DNA of 6,194 bases from Rhodospirillales bacterium (GTDB taxonomy: Bacteria; Pseudomonadota; Alphaproteobacteria; CACIAM-22H2), in assembly GCA_016195145.1 (NCBI GenBank), contig JACQAF010000238.1, positions 1 through 6,194 on the forward strand, in the 5' to 3' direction. The position numbers and the translations under genes are program-made. Positions within the stretch are counted from its first letter, which is position 1; each line of letters starts with the position of its first letter. The notes below the pieces were generated by a model. The model saw nothing but the letters and a program-made list of their open reading frames with translations. It was not told the origin of the DNA and made no database searches. Below, one piece after another: positions 1-6,194 of this stretch.

Positions 1-21
1 CGCAGCACGAGTGCCGCCCGC

Positions 22-2397
22 ATGGCCATGCCCCCCGTCGCCGCCATTTCCCAGCAGATCTGGGACATGAAATATCGCTTCAAGGGCCCCGATGGCGCCG
101 CCATCGACAAGACCCTCGACGATTCCTGGCGGCGCATCGCGGCCGCCCTCGCCGCGCCGGAGCAGGACCAGGCCCTGTGGGCCGGACGGTTCCACAGCGC
201 GCTCGACGGCTTCAAGTATTTGCCGGCCGGGCGCATCGTCGCCGGCGCGGGCACGGCGCGCCACGTGACGCTGTTCAACTGCTTCGTCATGGGCACGATC
301 CCCGACGACATGAGCGGCATCTTCGCGCATCTGCGCGAGGCGGCGCTGACCATGCAGCAGGGCGGGGGCATCGGCTACGATTTCTCGACCCTTCGCCCCA
401 AGGGCGCGCCGGTCAGGGGCGTCGGCGCCGACGCCTCCGGCCCGCTCACCTTCATGGACGTGTGGGACGCGATGTGCCGCACGATCATGTCGGCCGGTCA
501 CCGCCGCGGCGCGATGATGGCGACGCTCGCCTGCGACCATCCGGATATCGAGGCCTTCGTCGCCGCCAAGCGCGAGCCCGGCCGGCTGCGCATGTTCAAC
601 CTGTCGGTGCTGGTCACCGACGCCTTCATGGCGGCGGTGAAGCAGGATGCGCCGTGGGAGCTGAAATTTGCCGGCGTCAGCTACAAGACCGTGCGTGCGC
701 GCGCGCTGTGGGATGACATCATGCGCGCCACTTACGCCTATGCCGAGCCGGGCGTGATCTTCATCGATCGCGTCAACCGCCGGAACAATCTCCATTACTG
801 CGAGACCATCCGCGCCACCAATCCGTGCGGCGAGCAGCCGCTGCCGCCCTACGGCGCGTGCCTTCTGGGCTCGATCAATCTCGCGGCATTGATCCGCGAG
901 CCGTTCACCGAGAACGCCCGCCTCGACGAGGCCGAATTCGATCGCATCGTGCCGCTGGCCGTGCGGATGATGGATAATGTCGTCGACGTTTCGCGCTTTC
1001 CCCTGCCCGAGCAGGCGGCCGAGGCCAAGGCCAAGCGGCGCATCGGACTCGGCGTCACCGGGCTCGCCGACGCGCTGATCATGTGCCGCGCCCGCTACGG
1101 CAGCGAGGCGGCGGTGGCGCTGACCGAAACCTGGCTGCGCCGGCTGCAGCGCGAGGCCTATCTCGCCTCGATCGAGCTCGCCAAGGAAAAGGGCGCCTTC
1201 CCGCTGTTCGACTGCGAGGCCTATCTCGCCGGCGAGACGATCGCGCATCTCGACGCCGACGTGAAGGACGCCATCGCCCGGCACGGCATCCGCAACGCAC
1301 TGCTCACCTCGATCGCGCCGACCGGCACCATCTCGATCCTCGCCGACAACGTGTCGTCGGGGCTGGAGCCGGTATTCAGCTTCAGCTACATGCGCAACGT
1401 GCTGATGCCCGACGGCACGCGGCGCACCGAGGAGGTGAGCGACCACGCCTATCGCCTCTATCGCCGGCTCTACGGCGACAACGCCGTGCTGCCCGATTAT
1501 TTCGTCGACGCCCAGCGCCTGACCCCGGCCGAGCATGTCGTCATGCAGGCCGCGGTGCAGAAATTTATCGACGCCTCGATCTCCAAGACCATCAACTGCC
1601 CCGAAGACATGTCCTTCGAGGCGTTCAAGGACGTTTATGTTCAAGCCTACGATCTCGGCTGCAAGGGCTGTACCACCTACCGGCCGAACGAGGTGACCGG
1701 CGCGGTCCTCGCGGTCAAGGACGAGGGGAAAAAGGCGAAGCCGGTGCAGCAGGTCCTCCCCCTCACCAAGCCCGGCGTGCGCCCGGCCGACCCGTTCGAG
1801 GCCGGCGGCGTCGTCTACATGACCCAGCCGCTCGACCGGCCCGAGGCCCTGCCCGGCCGCACCTACAAGGTCAAGTGGCCGGATAGCGAGCACGCCCTCT
1901 ACATCACCGTCAACGACGTGATCCAGGACGGGCGGCGGCGGCCGTTCGAGGTGTTCATCAACTCGAAGAACACCGAGCATTACGCCTGGACGGTGGCGCT
2001 CACCCGCATGATCTCGGCCGTGTTCCGGCGCGGCGGCGACGTGTCGTTCGTCGTCGAGGAACTCAAGGCCGTGTTCGACCCGCGCGGCGGGCAGTGGATG
2101 GGCGGGCGCTACGTGCCCTCGCTCCTCGCCGCCATCGGCGAGGTGATCGAGCGGCACATGATCGATACCGGCTTCCTGCAGCCGGGATCGCACCATCACG
2201 ACCCCTATGCCCGGCCGCTCGCCGCCCATGCCGGCGCGACGGGGAGCGAGGCAGGACCGGGTGCGGCCGCAGGCAGCGCGGCGCGCGGCCTGCCGGCCGG
2301 CTATTTGCGCCAGTGCCCGAAATGCGGCGGCCCGGCGCTGATCCGCCAGGAAGGCTGCGACACCTGCACGAGCTGCGACTATTCGAAATGCGCGTGA
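22..2397 (+). CDS. nrdJ: Adenosylcobalamin-dependent (class II) ribonucleoside-diphosphate reductase, short form
   Basis: Reduces ribonucleotides to deoxyribonucleotides in the cytoplasm using a B12-derived thiyl radical, without oxygen or a separate radical subunit. Visible core motifs: FNCF with Cys87, NPCGE with Asn267, Cys269 and Glu271, and GAC with Cys280. The 11-residue spacing between Cys269 and Cys280 matches the class II pattern of radical cysteine plus one of the substrate-reducing pair; Cys87 would be the other. GLGVTGLAD (342-350) and PTGTIS (433-438) are further family signatures. The protein starts almost directly at the core (IWDMKYR, 13-19), so there is no N-terminal ATP-cone and probably no dATP shut-off. 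Residues about 600-715 resemble the TSCPD/NrdJb-type C-terminal domain. A Gly/Ala/His-rich linker (about 722-760) leads to a zinc-ribbon-like tail with Cys765, 768, 779, 782, 785 and 790. At 791 residues it is much shorter than the roughly 1200-residue NrdJ of many rhizobia. The start is uncertain: ATGs at 22 and 28 lack a clear Shine-Dalgarno sequence, and the frame is open to base 1. Confidence 0.95.
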   Translation: MAMPPVAAISQQIWDMKYRFKGPDGAAIDKTLDDSWRRIAAALAAPEQDQALWAGRFHSALDGFKYLPAGRIVAGAGTARHVTLFNCFVMGTIPDDMSGIFAHLREAALTMQQGGGIGYDFSTLRPKGAPVRGVGADASGPLTFMDVWDAMCRTIMSAGHRRGAMMATLACDHPDIEAFVAAKREPGRLRMFNLSVLVTDAFMAAVKQDAPWELKFAGVSYKTVRARALWDDIMRATYAYAEPGVIFIDRVNRRNNLHYCETIRATNPCGEQPLPPYGACLLGSINLAALIREPFTENARLDEAEFDRIVPLAVRMMDNVVDVSRFPLPEQAAEAKAKRRIGLGVTGLADALIMCRARYGSEAAVALTETWLRRLQREAYLASIELAKEKGAFPLFDCEAYLAGETIAHLDADVKDAIARHGIRNALLTSIAPTGTISILADNVSSGLEPVFSFSYMRNVLMPDGTRRTEEVSDHAYRLYRRLYGDNAVLPDYFVDAQRLTPAEHVVMQAAVQKFIDASISKTINCPEDMSFEAFKDVYVQAYDLGCKGCTTYRPNEVTGAVLAVKDEGKKAKPVQQVLPLTKPGVRPADPFEAGGVVYMTQPLDRPEALPGRTYKVKWPDSEHALYITVNDVIQDGRRRPFEVFINSKNTEHYAWTVALTRMISAVFRRGGDVSFVVEELKAVFDPRGGQWMGGRYVPSLLAAIGEVIERHMIDTGFLQPGSHHHDPYARPLAAHAGATGSEAGPGAAAGSAARGLPAGYLRQCPKCGGPALIRQEGCDTCTSCDYSKCA

Positions 2398-2399
2398 GC

Positions 2400-2417
2400 C
2401 GCCGCCGAACGGCGGCG
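2400..2417. terminator. GC-rich hairpin between convergent nrdJ and chaC-like genes
   Basis: A perfect 7-bp stem (CGCCGCC at 2400-2406 with GGCGGCG at 2411-2417) closes a 4-nt GAAC loop, starting 3 nt after the nrdJ stop. It lies in the 27-nt gap between convergent genes, so it could act on both transcripts. On the plus strand a run of five T (2430-2434) follows, but it is 12 nt past the stem, further than in a canonical intrinsic terminator. On the minus strand there is no T run. It may be a weak terminator or an mRNA 3'-end protecting hairpin. Short GC stems are common by chance in DNA of this composition. Confidence 0.45.
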
Positions 2418-2424
2418 AGCGGCA

Positions 2425-3009
2425 TCACGTTTTTGCATCATGCGCCCGTACCGCCAGCCACAATTCGTGCAAGCCGCGGTCGGGGATGCCGAGCTTGTCA
2501 AGATGCCGCACGGTGTTTTCAAGATAGGCGCGGCACGTTCCGCGCTGCCCGTGGCCCTGAAGAATCAGCTCCACCGTGCGTTTGAACGGTAGCTTGCGGG
2601 CGTAGTTCGGATTCTTGCGATCGATGACAAAGGCCCGTCCCGTCACCGCCCCGCCGGCGATATGCAGCCGCAGGGTGCGGCAGATATAGGACTGGTTTTG
2701 CATCTCGCGATCCCACAGATAGCTCATCGCGTTCTCGACCCCCGAGCCGGCGATGCGATAAGCGATGCCGCGACAGGCGCCGCCGTGATCGAGGCCGAGC
2801 ACCAGCCCCGGCTTCTCGGGCGTGCCGCGATAGCGGATCGAATAGAGGCAGAAGGCGCGATGGAAGCCCTTGAGCAGCGCTGGCCGCGCCTCTTCGAACG
2901 GAAAACCGGGGTCCCACATCAGCGAGCCGTAGGCGAACAGCCACATATCCGCCCCGTCCGCCGGCGGCGGGCAGCTTGCGTTGTCCGGCTCTTTCCGCTG
3001 GCGCGCCAT
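2425..3009 (-). CDS. chaC: ChaC-like gamma-glutamylcyclotransferase
   Basis: Cytoplasmic 194-residue enzyme of the ChaC branch of gamma-glutamylcyclotransferases, which release 5-oxoproline from gamma-glutamyl compounds; characterised ChaC proteins act on glutathione. Seen in the sequence: FAYGSLMWDPGF (25-36) with the YGSL substrate-loop signature, RGTPEKPGLVLGLD (61-74), the likely catalytic Glu102 in WDREM, and the C-terminal block YLENTVRHLDKLGI (162-175) typical of bacterial members. No signal peptide or membrane segment is present. It follows the EamA gene by 20 nt on the same strand and is probably cotranscribed with it. The chosen ATG has an AGGAG at 3026-3030 that overlaps the EamA stop but lies 16 nt away, longer than usual. 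Met22 (MWLFAYGSL) is a possible alternative start, since residues 1-20 are hydrophilic and not part of the domain. Family assignment is firm; the substrate is inferred. Confidence 0.9.
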   Translation of the reverse strand: MARQRKEPDNASCPPPADGADMWLFAYGSLMWDPGFPFEEARPALLKGFHRAFCLYSIRYRGTPEKPGLVLGLDHGGACRGIAYRIAGSGVENAMSYLWDREMQNQSYICRTLRLHIAGGAVTGRAFVIDRKNPNYARKLPFKRTVELILQGHGQRGTCRAYLENTVRHLDKLGIPDRGLHELWLAVRAHDAKT

Positions 3010-3029
3010 CGCTTCGGCCTTTTCGCTCC

Positions 3030-3938
3030 TTACGCCCGCTGCACCAGGGCGACGCCAATCACGGCAATCGCCATGCCGACCAGCGCCCCGCCGCCAAGCG
3101 TCTCGCCGAACAGGAACCAGGCAAAAACCGCAGTCATCGGCGGCACCATATAGAACAGGCTGGCGACCTTCGCCGCAGCGCCGCGCCGGATGAGCAGATA
3201 AAGCAGGCTGACCGCACCCAGCGACAGGACCAGCGACAACCAGAGGAGCGCCAGTACGAATTCGCGCGACCAGACAATACGCATCGTCTCCAGCGGCGCC
3301 GCCAGCGCCAGCACGGCGATCGCCGCCGTTGCATACTGGATGACCGCGGCGGTGCGCAGATCGGCATGCGCGGCAAAGCGTTTCTGATAGAGCGTTCCGG
3401 CGGTGATGCCGGCGAGCGCCAGCAGCGACAGCAGCACCGCCCCGCCGGTCGCCCGGTCGAAGGCGTTGTCGCCCAGCACCAGCGCGACGCCGGCGAGGCC
3501 GAGCGCGAGGCCCAGCCATTGCTGTCGGGTCACCCGCTCGCCGAGGAGCGGGCCGACGACCGTCGCCGTCAACAGCGGTTGCAGCCCGACAATGAGGGCC
3601 GAAATGCCCGCCGGCAGCCCGTGATGGATCGAGGCGAAAACGCCGCCCAGATAAACCCCATGCATCAGCAAACCGACCGCGGCGATATGCCCCGCCGCGT
3701 GCCATGTTTTGGGCCACGGCGCGCGGGCCGCGGCGACGACGACCAGCATCACCGCGCCGACTACGGCGAAGCGCAAGCCAAGGAACGTCATCGGCTCGGC
3801 ATAGGGCAGCCCCGCCTTGGCGCCGATAAAACCGGTCGACCACATCAGGACGAACAACGTCGGCGCGGCCGTGCGCCACAATTGGGAATCCGGCTGGGCG
3901 GGCGACGGCGCGAGACGGGGATCGGCGGGAGAAGACAT
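3030..3938 (-). CDS. EamA/DMT-superfamily transporter, substrate unknown
   Basis: Inner-membrane permease of 302 residues with about ten hydrophobic helices (roughly 25-42, 50-70, 83-105, 110-130, 139-157, 165-184, 195-214, 224-248, 254-277 and 282-300), the usual EamA architecture of two five-helix repeats. The internal duplication is visible: GERVTRQQWLGLALGLAGVA (133-152) in the first half corresponds to GETLGGGALVGMAIAVIGVA (278-297) in the second, each beginning with the family's Gly-Glu after helix 4 or 9. The first repeat opens with MWSTGFIGAKAG (32-43), a common DMT pattern. Residues 1-20 are a polar, proline-rich cytoplasmic leader. Family members export amino acids, nucleosides or other metabolites, and the sequence does not identify the substrate. 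It is the first gene of a probable two-gene unit with the chaC-like gene and is divergent from the DUF2125 gene. No clear Shine-Dalgarno sequence precedes the ATG. Confidence 0.9.
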   Translation of the reverse strand: MSSPADPRLAPSPAQPDSQLWRTAAPTLFVLMWSTGFIGAKAGLPYAEPMTFLGLRFAVVGAVMLVVVAAARAPWPKTWHAAGHIAAVGLLMHGVYLGGVFASIHHGLPAGISALIVGLQPLLTATVVGPLLGERVTRQQWLGLALGLAGVALVLGDNAFDRATGGAVLLSLLALAGITAGTLYQKRFAAHADLRTAAVIQYATAAIAVLALAAPLETMRIVWSREFVLALLWLSLVLSLGAVSLLYLLIRRGAAAKVASLFYMVPPMTAVFAWFLFGETLGGGALVGMAIAVIGVALVQRA

Positions 3939-3974
3939 TCGGCTGATGTGTTTCGGCAGTAATGGTTGTCGGGT

Positions 3975-4003
3975 AGCATAACGGCCAGCGGCGGCCGGGG
4001 GAA
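3975..4003 (-). promoter_or_regulatory. Weak candidate promoter for the EamA-chaC unit
   Basis: Read on the minus strand, TATGCT (3980 to 3975) resembles a -10 box at four of six positions. TTCCCC (4003 to 3998) matches the -35 consensus at only three of six, with a 17-nt spacer. It would start transcription near 3968 and leave a leader of about 29 nt before the EamA ATG at 3938. The location is right, but the match is poor and could be chance. Confidence 0.2.
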
Positions 4004-4015
4004 GCGCCGGCCGGC

Positions 4016-4044
4016 TCGACGCCGTTCGCCCATAGCCTTATAAC
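4016..4044 (+). promoter_or_regulatory. Candidate sigma-70-type promoter of the DUF2125 gene, near-leaderless
   Basis: TCGACG (4016-4021, four of six against TTGACA) and TATAAC (4039-4044, five of six against TATAAT) are separated by exactly 17 nt, in an otherwise very GC-rich stretch. Initiation about 7 nt after the -10 box would fall at about 4051, within 2 nt of the ATG at 4053. No Shine-Dalgarno sequence precedes that ATG, which fits a leaderless or almost leaderless mRNA. This is a visual motif match only. Confidence 0.4.
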
Positions 4045-4052
4045 CAGCGACC

Positions 4053-5087
4053 ATGCGCCGCACAGCTTTCATCGCCCTGTTTGTCGTCGCCGTCGCGGCG
4101 ATCGGCTGGACATGGGCCTGGTTTCTCATCGCCGCCCGGATCGATGAGCGAGTCGCGGTCTGGGCCGAAGCGCGCCGGGCCGAGGGCCTGACCGTCGACT
4201 ACGCCGATCTTCGCGTCGGCGGTTTTCCGTTTTCCTGGCGGGTCACGATCGACAGGCCGGCGCTGACCGGAGCGGGCGCCACGCAATGGCGCTGGCGGGG
4301 TGCGGCTGTGCACGCCGAGTTGCGGCCCTGGGCGACGAACGATATCCGCCTCGAATTTCCCGGCGAACATCGTTTTGCCGGCGGAGCCGGCGGCCTTGCG
4401 CTCGAAACGGCAATACAGGCCGAACGCCCCGATGCCCGCGTCGTCCTCGCCCCGGATGGCGAGATCGATTTGCTGGCGCTCGATCTCGGCGGGGTCGAGC
4501 TGCGCCTGCCGGCCGACGCCGCGCCGGTTCGCGCCGCTCGTGCAACGTTCAGCCTGCGCCTCCATCGCGTTCCCGATGCGACCTACCGGACCGATACGCT
4601 CGACGCCGTCATCCTGTTCGAAGGCGTCCGGCTGCCGGCGACGCCATTCCCCTCGCTTGGCGACCAAATCGCTCGCTTCTACCTGCAAAGCCGTTTCAAG
4701 GGTCGATTGACGCCGGGCAGCTTCGCCGAGGCGGTCGAACGCTGGCGCGACGATGGCGGCGCGATCGAACTCGATCGTCTCTCCCTGATCTGGGGACCGT
4801 TCGAGTTCGACGGCGACGGCACGCTCGCCCTCGACGGCGAGAACCGGCCGCTCGGCGCCTTCACCGCCCGCCTGCGCGGCTATGGCGAAGCCCTCGACGC
4901 GATGGCGGCCACGGGAATCATCCGGCCGTTCGCGGCGGCCGGCACCAAGATCGCCCTCAACGTCCTCGCCCGCCAGCCGGGTCAGCCGGGCGATGGCCGG
5001 GTAAGCGTCGCGCTCGCCGCCCAGGACGGGCAGCTCTATGTCGCCAACGTGCCGTTGCTGCGCCTGGCGCCGCTCAGTTTCGAGTAA
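4053..5087 (+). CDS. DUF2125 domain-containing, membrane-anchored envelope protein
   Basis: Protein of 344 residues with no established function, recognised as DUF2125, a family I associate mainly with Alphaproteobacteria. Residues 1-3 (MRR) precede a single hydrophobic segment (about 4-28), best read as an uncleaved signal anchor that places the rest in the periplasm; no lipobox is seen. The family signature GFPF occurs at 57-60 in a VGGFPFSWRV context. The body alternates short beta-type strands with charged turns, such as EIDLLALDLGGVELRL (137-152) and FEFDGDGTLAL (250-260), and ends with DGQLYVANVPLLRLAPL (325-341), which resembles the conserved C-terminus of the family. The strand-rich, anchored layout loosely recalls AsmA-like envelope proteins, but that is only an analogy. 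It is transcribed alone, divergent from the EamA-chaC unit and convergent with tyrA. There is no Shine-Dalgarno sequence before the ATG. Family call is fairly sure, role unknown. Confidence 0.85.
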   Translation: MRRTAFIALFVVAVAAIGWTWAWFLIAARIDERVAVWAEARRAEGLTVDYADLRVGGFPFSWRVTIDRPALTGAGATQWRWRGAAVHAELRPWATNDIRLEFPGEHRFAGGAGGLALETAIQAERPDARVVLAPDGEIDLLALDLGGVELRLPADAAPVRAARATFSLRLHRVPDATYRTDTLDAVILFEGVRLPATPFPSLGDQIARFYLQSRFKGRLTPGSFAEAVERWRDDGGAIELDRLSLIWGPFEFDGDGTLALDGENRPLGAFTARLRGYGEALDAMAATGIIRPFAAAGTKIALNVLARQPGQPGDGRVSVALAAQDGQLYVANVPLLRLAPLSFE

Positions 5088-5094
5088 GGCCGGC

Positions 5095-5991
5095 TTAGTC
5101 CTGCTTCGCTTGCACGACGCCGCGCCGGATCTGGCGCGACCGGCTGAACACCCGGTGCAGCGTTTCGCCGTCGCCAAGCCGGATCGCCTTCTGCAGCAGC
5201 GCGATGTCTTCGTAGAGGCGGCCGAGCATTTCGAGTACGGCGTCGCGGTTTTCGAGAAAGATGTCGCGCCACATCACCGGATCGGAGGCGGCGACGCGGG
5301 TGAAATCGCGAAAGCCGCTGGCCGCGTATTTCACCACTTCGCCCTTCAGATGCGATTCAAGATCGGCCACCGTGTTGACGATGGTGTAAGCGATCAGGTG
5401 CGGAACATGGCTGGTGATGGCGAGCACGCGATCGTGATGTTCGGCGTCCATCGTCGCCACCTTCATGCCGAGCCGGCCCCACATTTCAGCCACGCGGCCG
5501 ACCGCCGCCGGCTTCGCGCCCGCCGGCGGGGTAAGGATGCACCAGCGCTGATCGAACAGCGCGGCGAAGCCCGCCTCGGGGCCGGAATTCTCGGTGCCGG
5601 CGATGGGGTGGCCGGGGACCAGATGCGCGCCCTTGCGCAGATGCGGCGCCAGGTCGCGGATCGCCGCGCGCTTGACCGAGCCGACATCGGTGAGGATCGC
5701 GCCCTTGGCGAGCTTCGGGCCCACCGCCGCGGCGAGCGCGGCGTAACTCGATATCGGCGTGCAGATGGCGACGAGATCGGCCCCAGTCGCCGCCGTGCCG
5801 GGATCGGCGACGATCGAATCGGCGAGCCGCAATTGCTTCGCCTTGGCGCGCACCGCAGCGCTCGTATCGCAGGCGACGATGGTGCGCGCGACGCGGGCCC
5901 GCCGGAGCGCACGGGCGAGCGACGAGCCGATGAGGCCGAGACCGATGATCGCCGCCCGCCGGAACAACGGCGTCTTGGCGGCGCGTTTCAT
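5095..5991 (-). CDS. tyrA: Prephenate/arogenate dehydrogenase (TyrA family)
   Basis: Cytoplasmic enzyme of tyrosine biosynthesis that oxidatively decarboxylates prephenate to 4-hydroxyphenylpyruvate, or arogenate to tyrosine. At 298 residues it is a stand-alone dehydrogenase with no fused chorismate mutase and no C-terminal ACT domain. Seen: a Rossmann GLGLIG (17-22), with Asp42 at the end of the second strand favouring NAD+ over NADP+; DVGSVK (102-107); GHPIAG with His128, the expected catalytic histidine; HHDRVLAITSHVPH (185-198); and GFRDFTRVA (226-234) with Arg232, which probably binds the substrate carboxylate. The start is decided by ATGA at 5991-5988, where its ATG overlaps the stop of the upstream aminotransferase gene, indicating translational coupling. 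The 3' end meets the DUF2125 gene with 7 nt between stops. Which of prephenate or arogenate is preferred cannot be told from these motifs. The lack of an ACT domain argues against that form of tyrosine feedback. Confidence 0.94.
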   Translation of the reverse strand: MKRAAKTPLFRRAAIIGLGLIGSSLARALRRARVARTIVACDTSAAVRAKAKQLRLADSIVADPGTAATGADLVAICTPISSYAALAAAVGPKLAKGAILTDVGSVKRAAIRDLAPHLRKGAHLVPGHPIAGTENSGPEAGFAALFDQRWCILTPPAGAKPAAVGRVAEMWGRLGMKVATMDAEHHDRVLAITSHVPHLIAYTIVNTVADLESHLKGEVVKYAASGFRDFTRVAASDPVMWRDIFLENRDAVLEMLGRLYEDIALLQKAIRLGDGETLHRVFSRSRQIRRGVVQAKQD

Positions 5992-6194
5992 TTCAGGAAA
6001 TCCGCCAGCGCCGCGACCGCAGCGCGCATTTCGGGCTCGGTCCCGACAGTAATGCGAAGATGGTTGGGCAGGCCGTAATTGGCCAGCGCGCGCGGAATGA
6101 TGCCGCGGGCGTTGAGAAACGCGTTAGCGTCGGTCGCGCTCTTCGCTCCGTTGGCCGGAAACTCGACCAGCACGAAATTGGCGACGCTGGGCAC
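5988..6194 (-). CDS. hisC: HisC-family PLP aminotransferase, C-terminal fragment (cut by window edge)
   Basis: Only the last 68 residues lie in the window; the gene continues beyond base 6194. The first codon visible is an internal GTG (valine), not a start. The fragment is the small C-terminal domain of a class I/II aminotransferase of the histidinol-phosphate type: PSVANFVLVEF (2-12), RGIIPR (30-35), and YGLPNHLRITVGT (40-52), in which Arg47 of LRIT corresponds to the conserved arginine that binds the substrate phosphate or carboxylate. Its TGA overlaps the tyrA ATG by 4 nt. Because it is coupled to tyrA, it may act on 4-hydroxyphenylpyruvate, phenylpyruvate or prephenate in addition to, or instead of, imidazole-acetol phosphate; HisC-like enzymes often do both. 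The catalytic lysine region is outside the window, so intactness cannot be judged. Confidence 0.88.
   Translation of the reverse strand: MPSVANFVLVEFPANGAKSATDANAFLNARGIIPRALANYGLPNHLRITVGTEPEMRAAVAALADFLK

Noticed and set aside
1083..1886. A 267-codon second plus-strand frame inside nrdJ
   Set aside because: Arg-rich product with no domain, while the nrdJ frame is continuous through the region; no sign of a frameshift in nrdJ.
2425..3879. The ChaC frame is open far upstream, suggesting a larger fused protein
   Set aside because: Upstream of the ATG at 3009 this frame runs through the EamA gene out of frame and gives an Arg/Ala/Gly-rich shadow. The EamA frame has ten helices and ends normally at 3030, so these are two separate genes.
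2976..3962. A 328-codon plus-strand frame antisense to the EamA gene
   Set aside because: Gln/Arg-rich composition typical of an antisense shadow of a membrane protein gene; no recognisable domain.
4006..4015. Perfect 10-bp palindrome GCCGGCCGGC in the divergent intergenic region, considered as an operator
   Set aside because: Made only of G and C in a simple CCGG pattern expected by chance in this composition; it does not resemble a known operator and has no second copy nearby.
4038..5177. A long open frame on the minus strand (379 codons) covering the whole DUF2125 gene
   Set aside because: Its predicted protein is low in hydrophobic structure, rich in Arg/Gly/Glu and matches no family I know. 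The plus-strand frame has a clear membrane anchor and family motifs. GC-rich codon use keeps antisense frames open.
5038..6078. A 346-codon plus-strand frame antisense to tyrA
   Set aside because: It overlaps the 3' end of DUF2125 and all of tyrA, has Arg/Asp/Gly-rich shadow composition, and opposes a frame with intact TyrA catalytic motifs.

Overview
The window is a GC-rich, densely coded stretch of bacterial chromosome carrying six protein genes and almost no non-coding DNA. High G/C at third codon positions keeps long antisense and alternative frames open. The gene families (a short class II ribonucleotide reductase with a C-terminal zinc-ribbon tail, a DUF2125 membrane protein, and a HisC-TyrA pair beside a ChaC-type gamma-glutamylcyclotransferase) point to an Alphaproteobacterium. 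A Rhodospirillales-like or Hyphomicrobiales-like lineage is plausible, but the genus cannot be read from the sequence. This placement is inference from remembered family distribution.

Layout. (1) 22-2397, plus strand: nrdJ, adenosylcobalamin-dependent ribonucleotide reductase, with its reading frame open to the left edge of the window. (2) A 27-nt convergent gap holding a GC-rich hairpin. (3) 2425-3938, minus strand: an EamA/DMT-family transporter followed 20 nt later by a ChaC-like gamma-glutamylcyclotransferase, probably one transcript. (4) A 114-nt divergent intergenic region, 3939-4052, the only sizeable non-coding stretch, with candidate promoters on both strands. (5) 4053-5087, plus strand: a DUF2125 protein with an N-terminal membrane anchor. 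(6) A 7-nt convergent junction. (7) 5095-6194, minus strand: the 3' part of an HisC-family aminotransferase overlapping tyrA (prephenate/arogenate dehydrogenase) by 4 nt.

Functionally, hisC-tyrA is an aromatic amino acid (tyrosine) biosynthesis pair: the dehydrogenase and a PLP aminotransferase supply adjacent steps. NrdJ makes deoxyribonucleotides independently of oxygen and depends on vitamin B12. The cyclotransferase probably acts on glutathione or another gamma-glutamyl compound. The EamA protein is an exporter-type permease of unknown substrate. DUF2125 is the only gene without a known role.

I found no mobile element, CRISPR array, RNA gene, phage gene or defence system, and no convincing sign of a previously undescribed system. 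The most interesting items are modest: a possible leaderless promoter for the DUF2125 gene, the disordered tether before the redox tail of NrdJ, and the conserved-looking neighbourhood around DUF2125.
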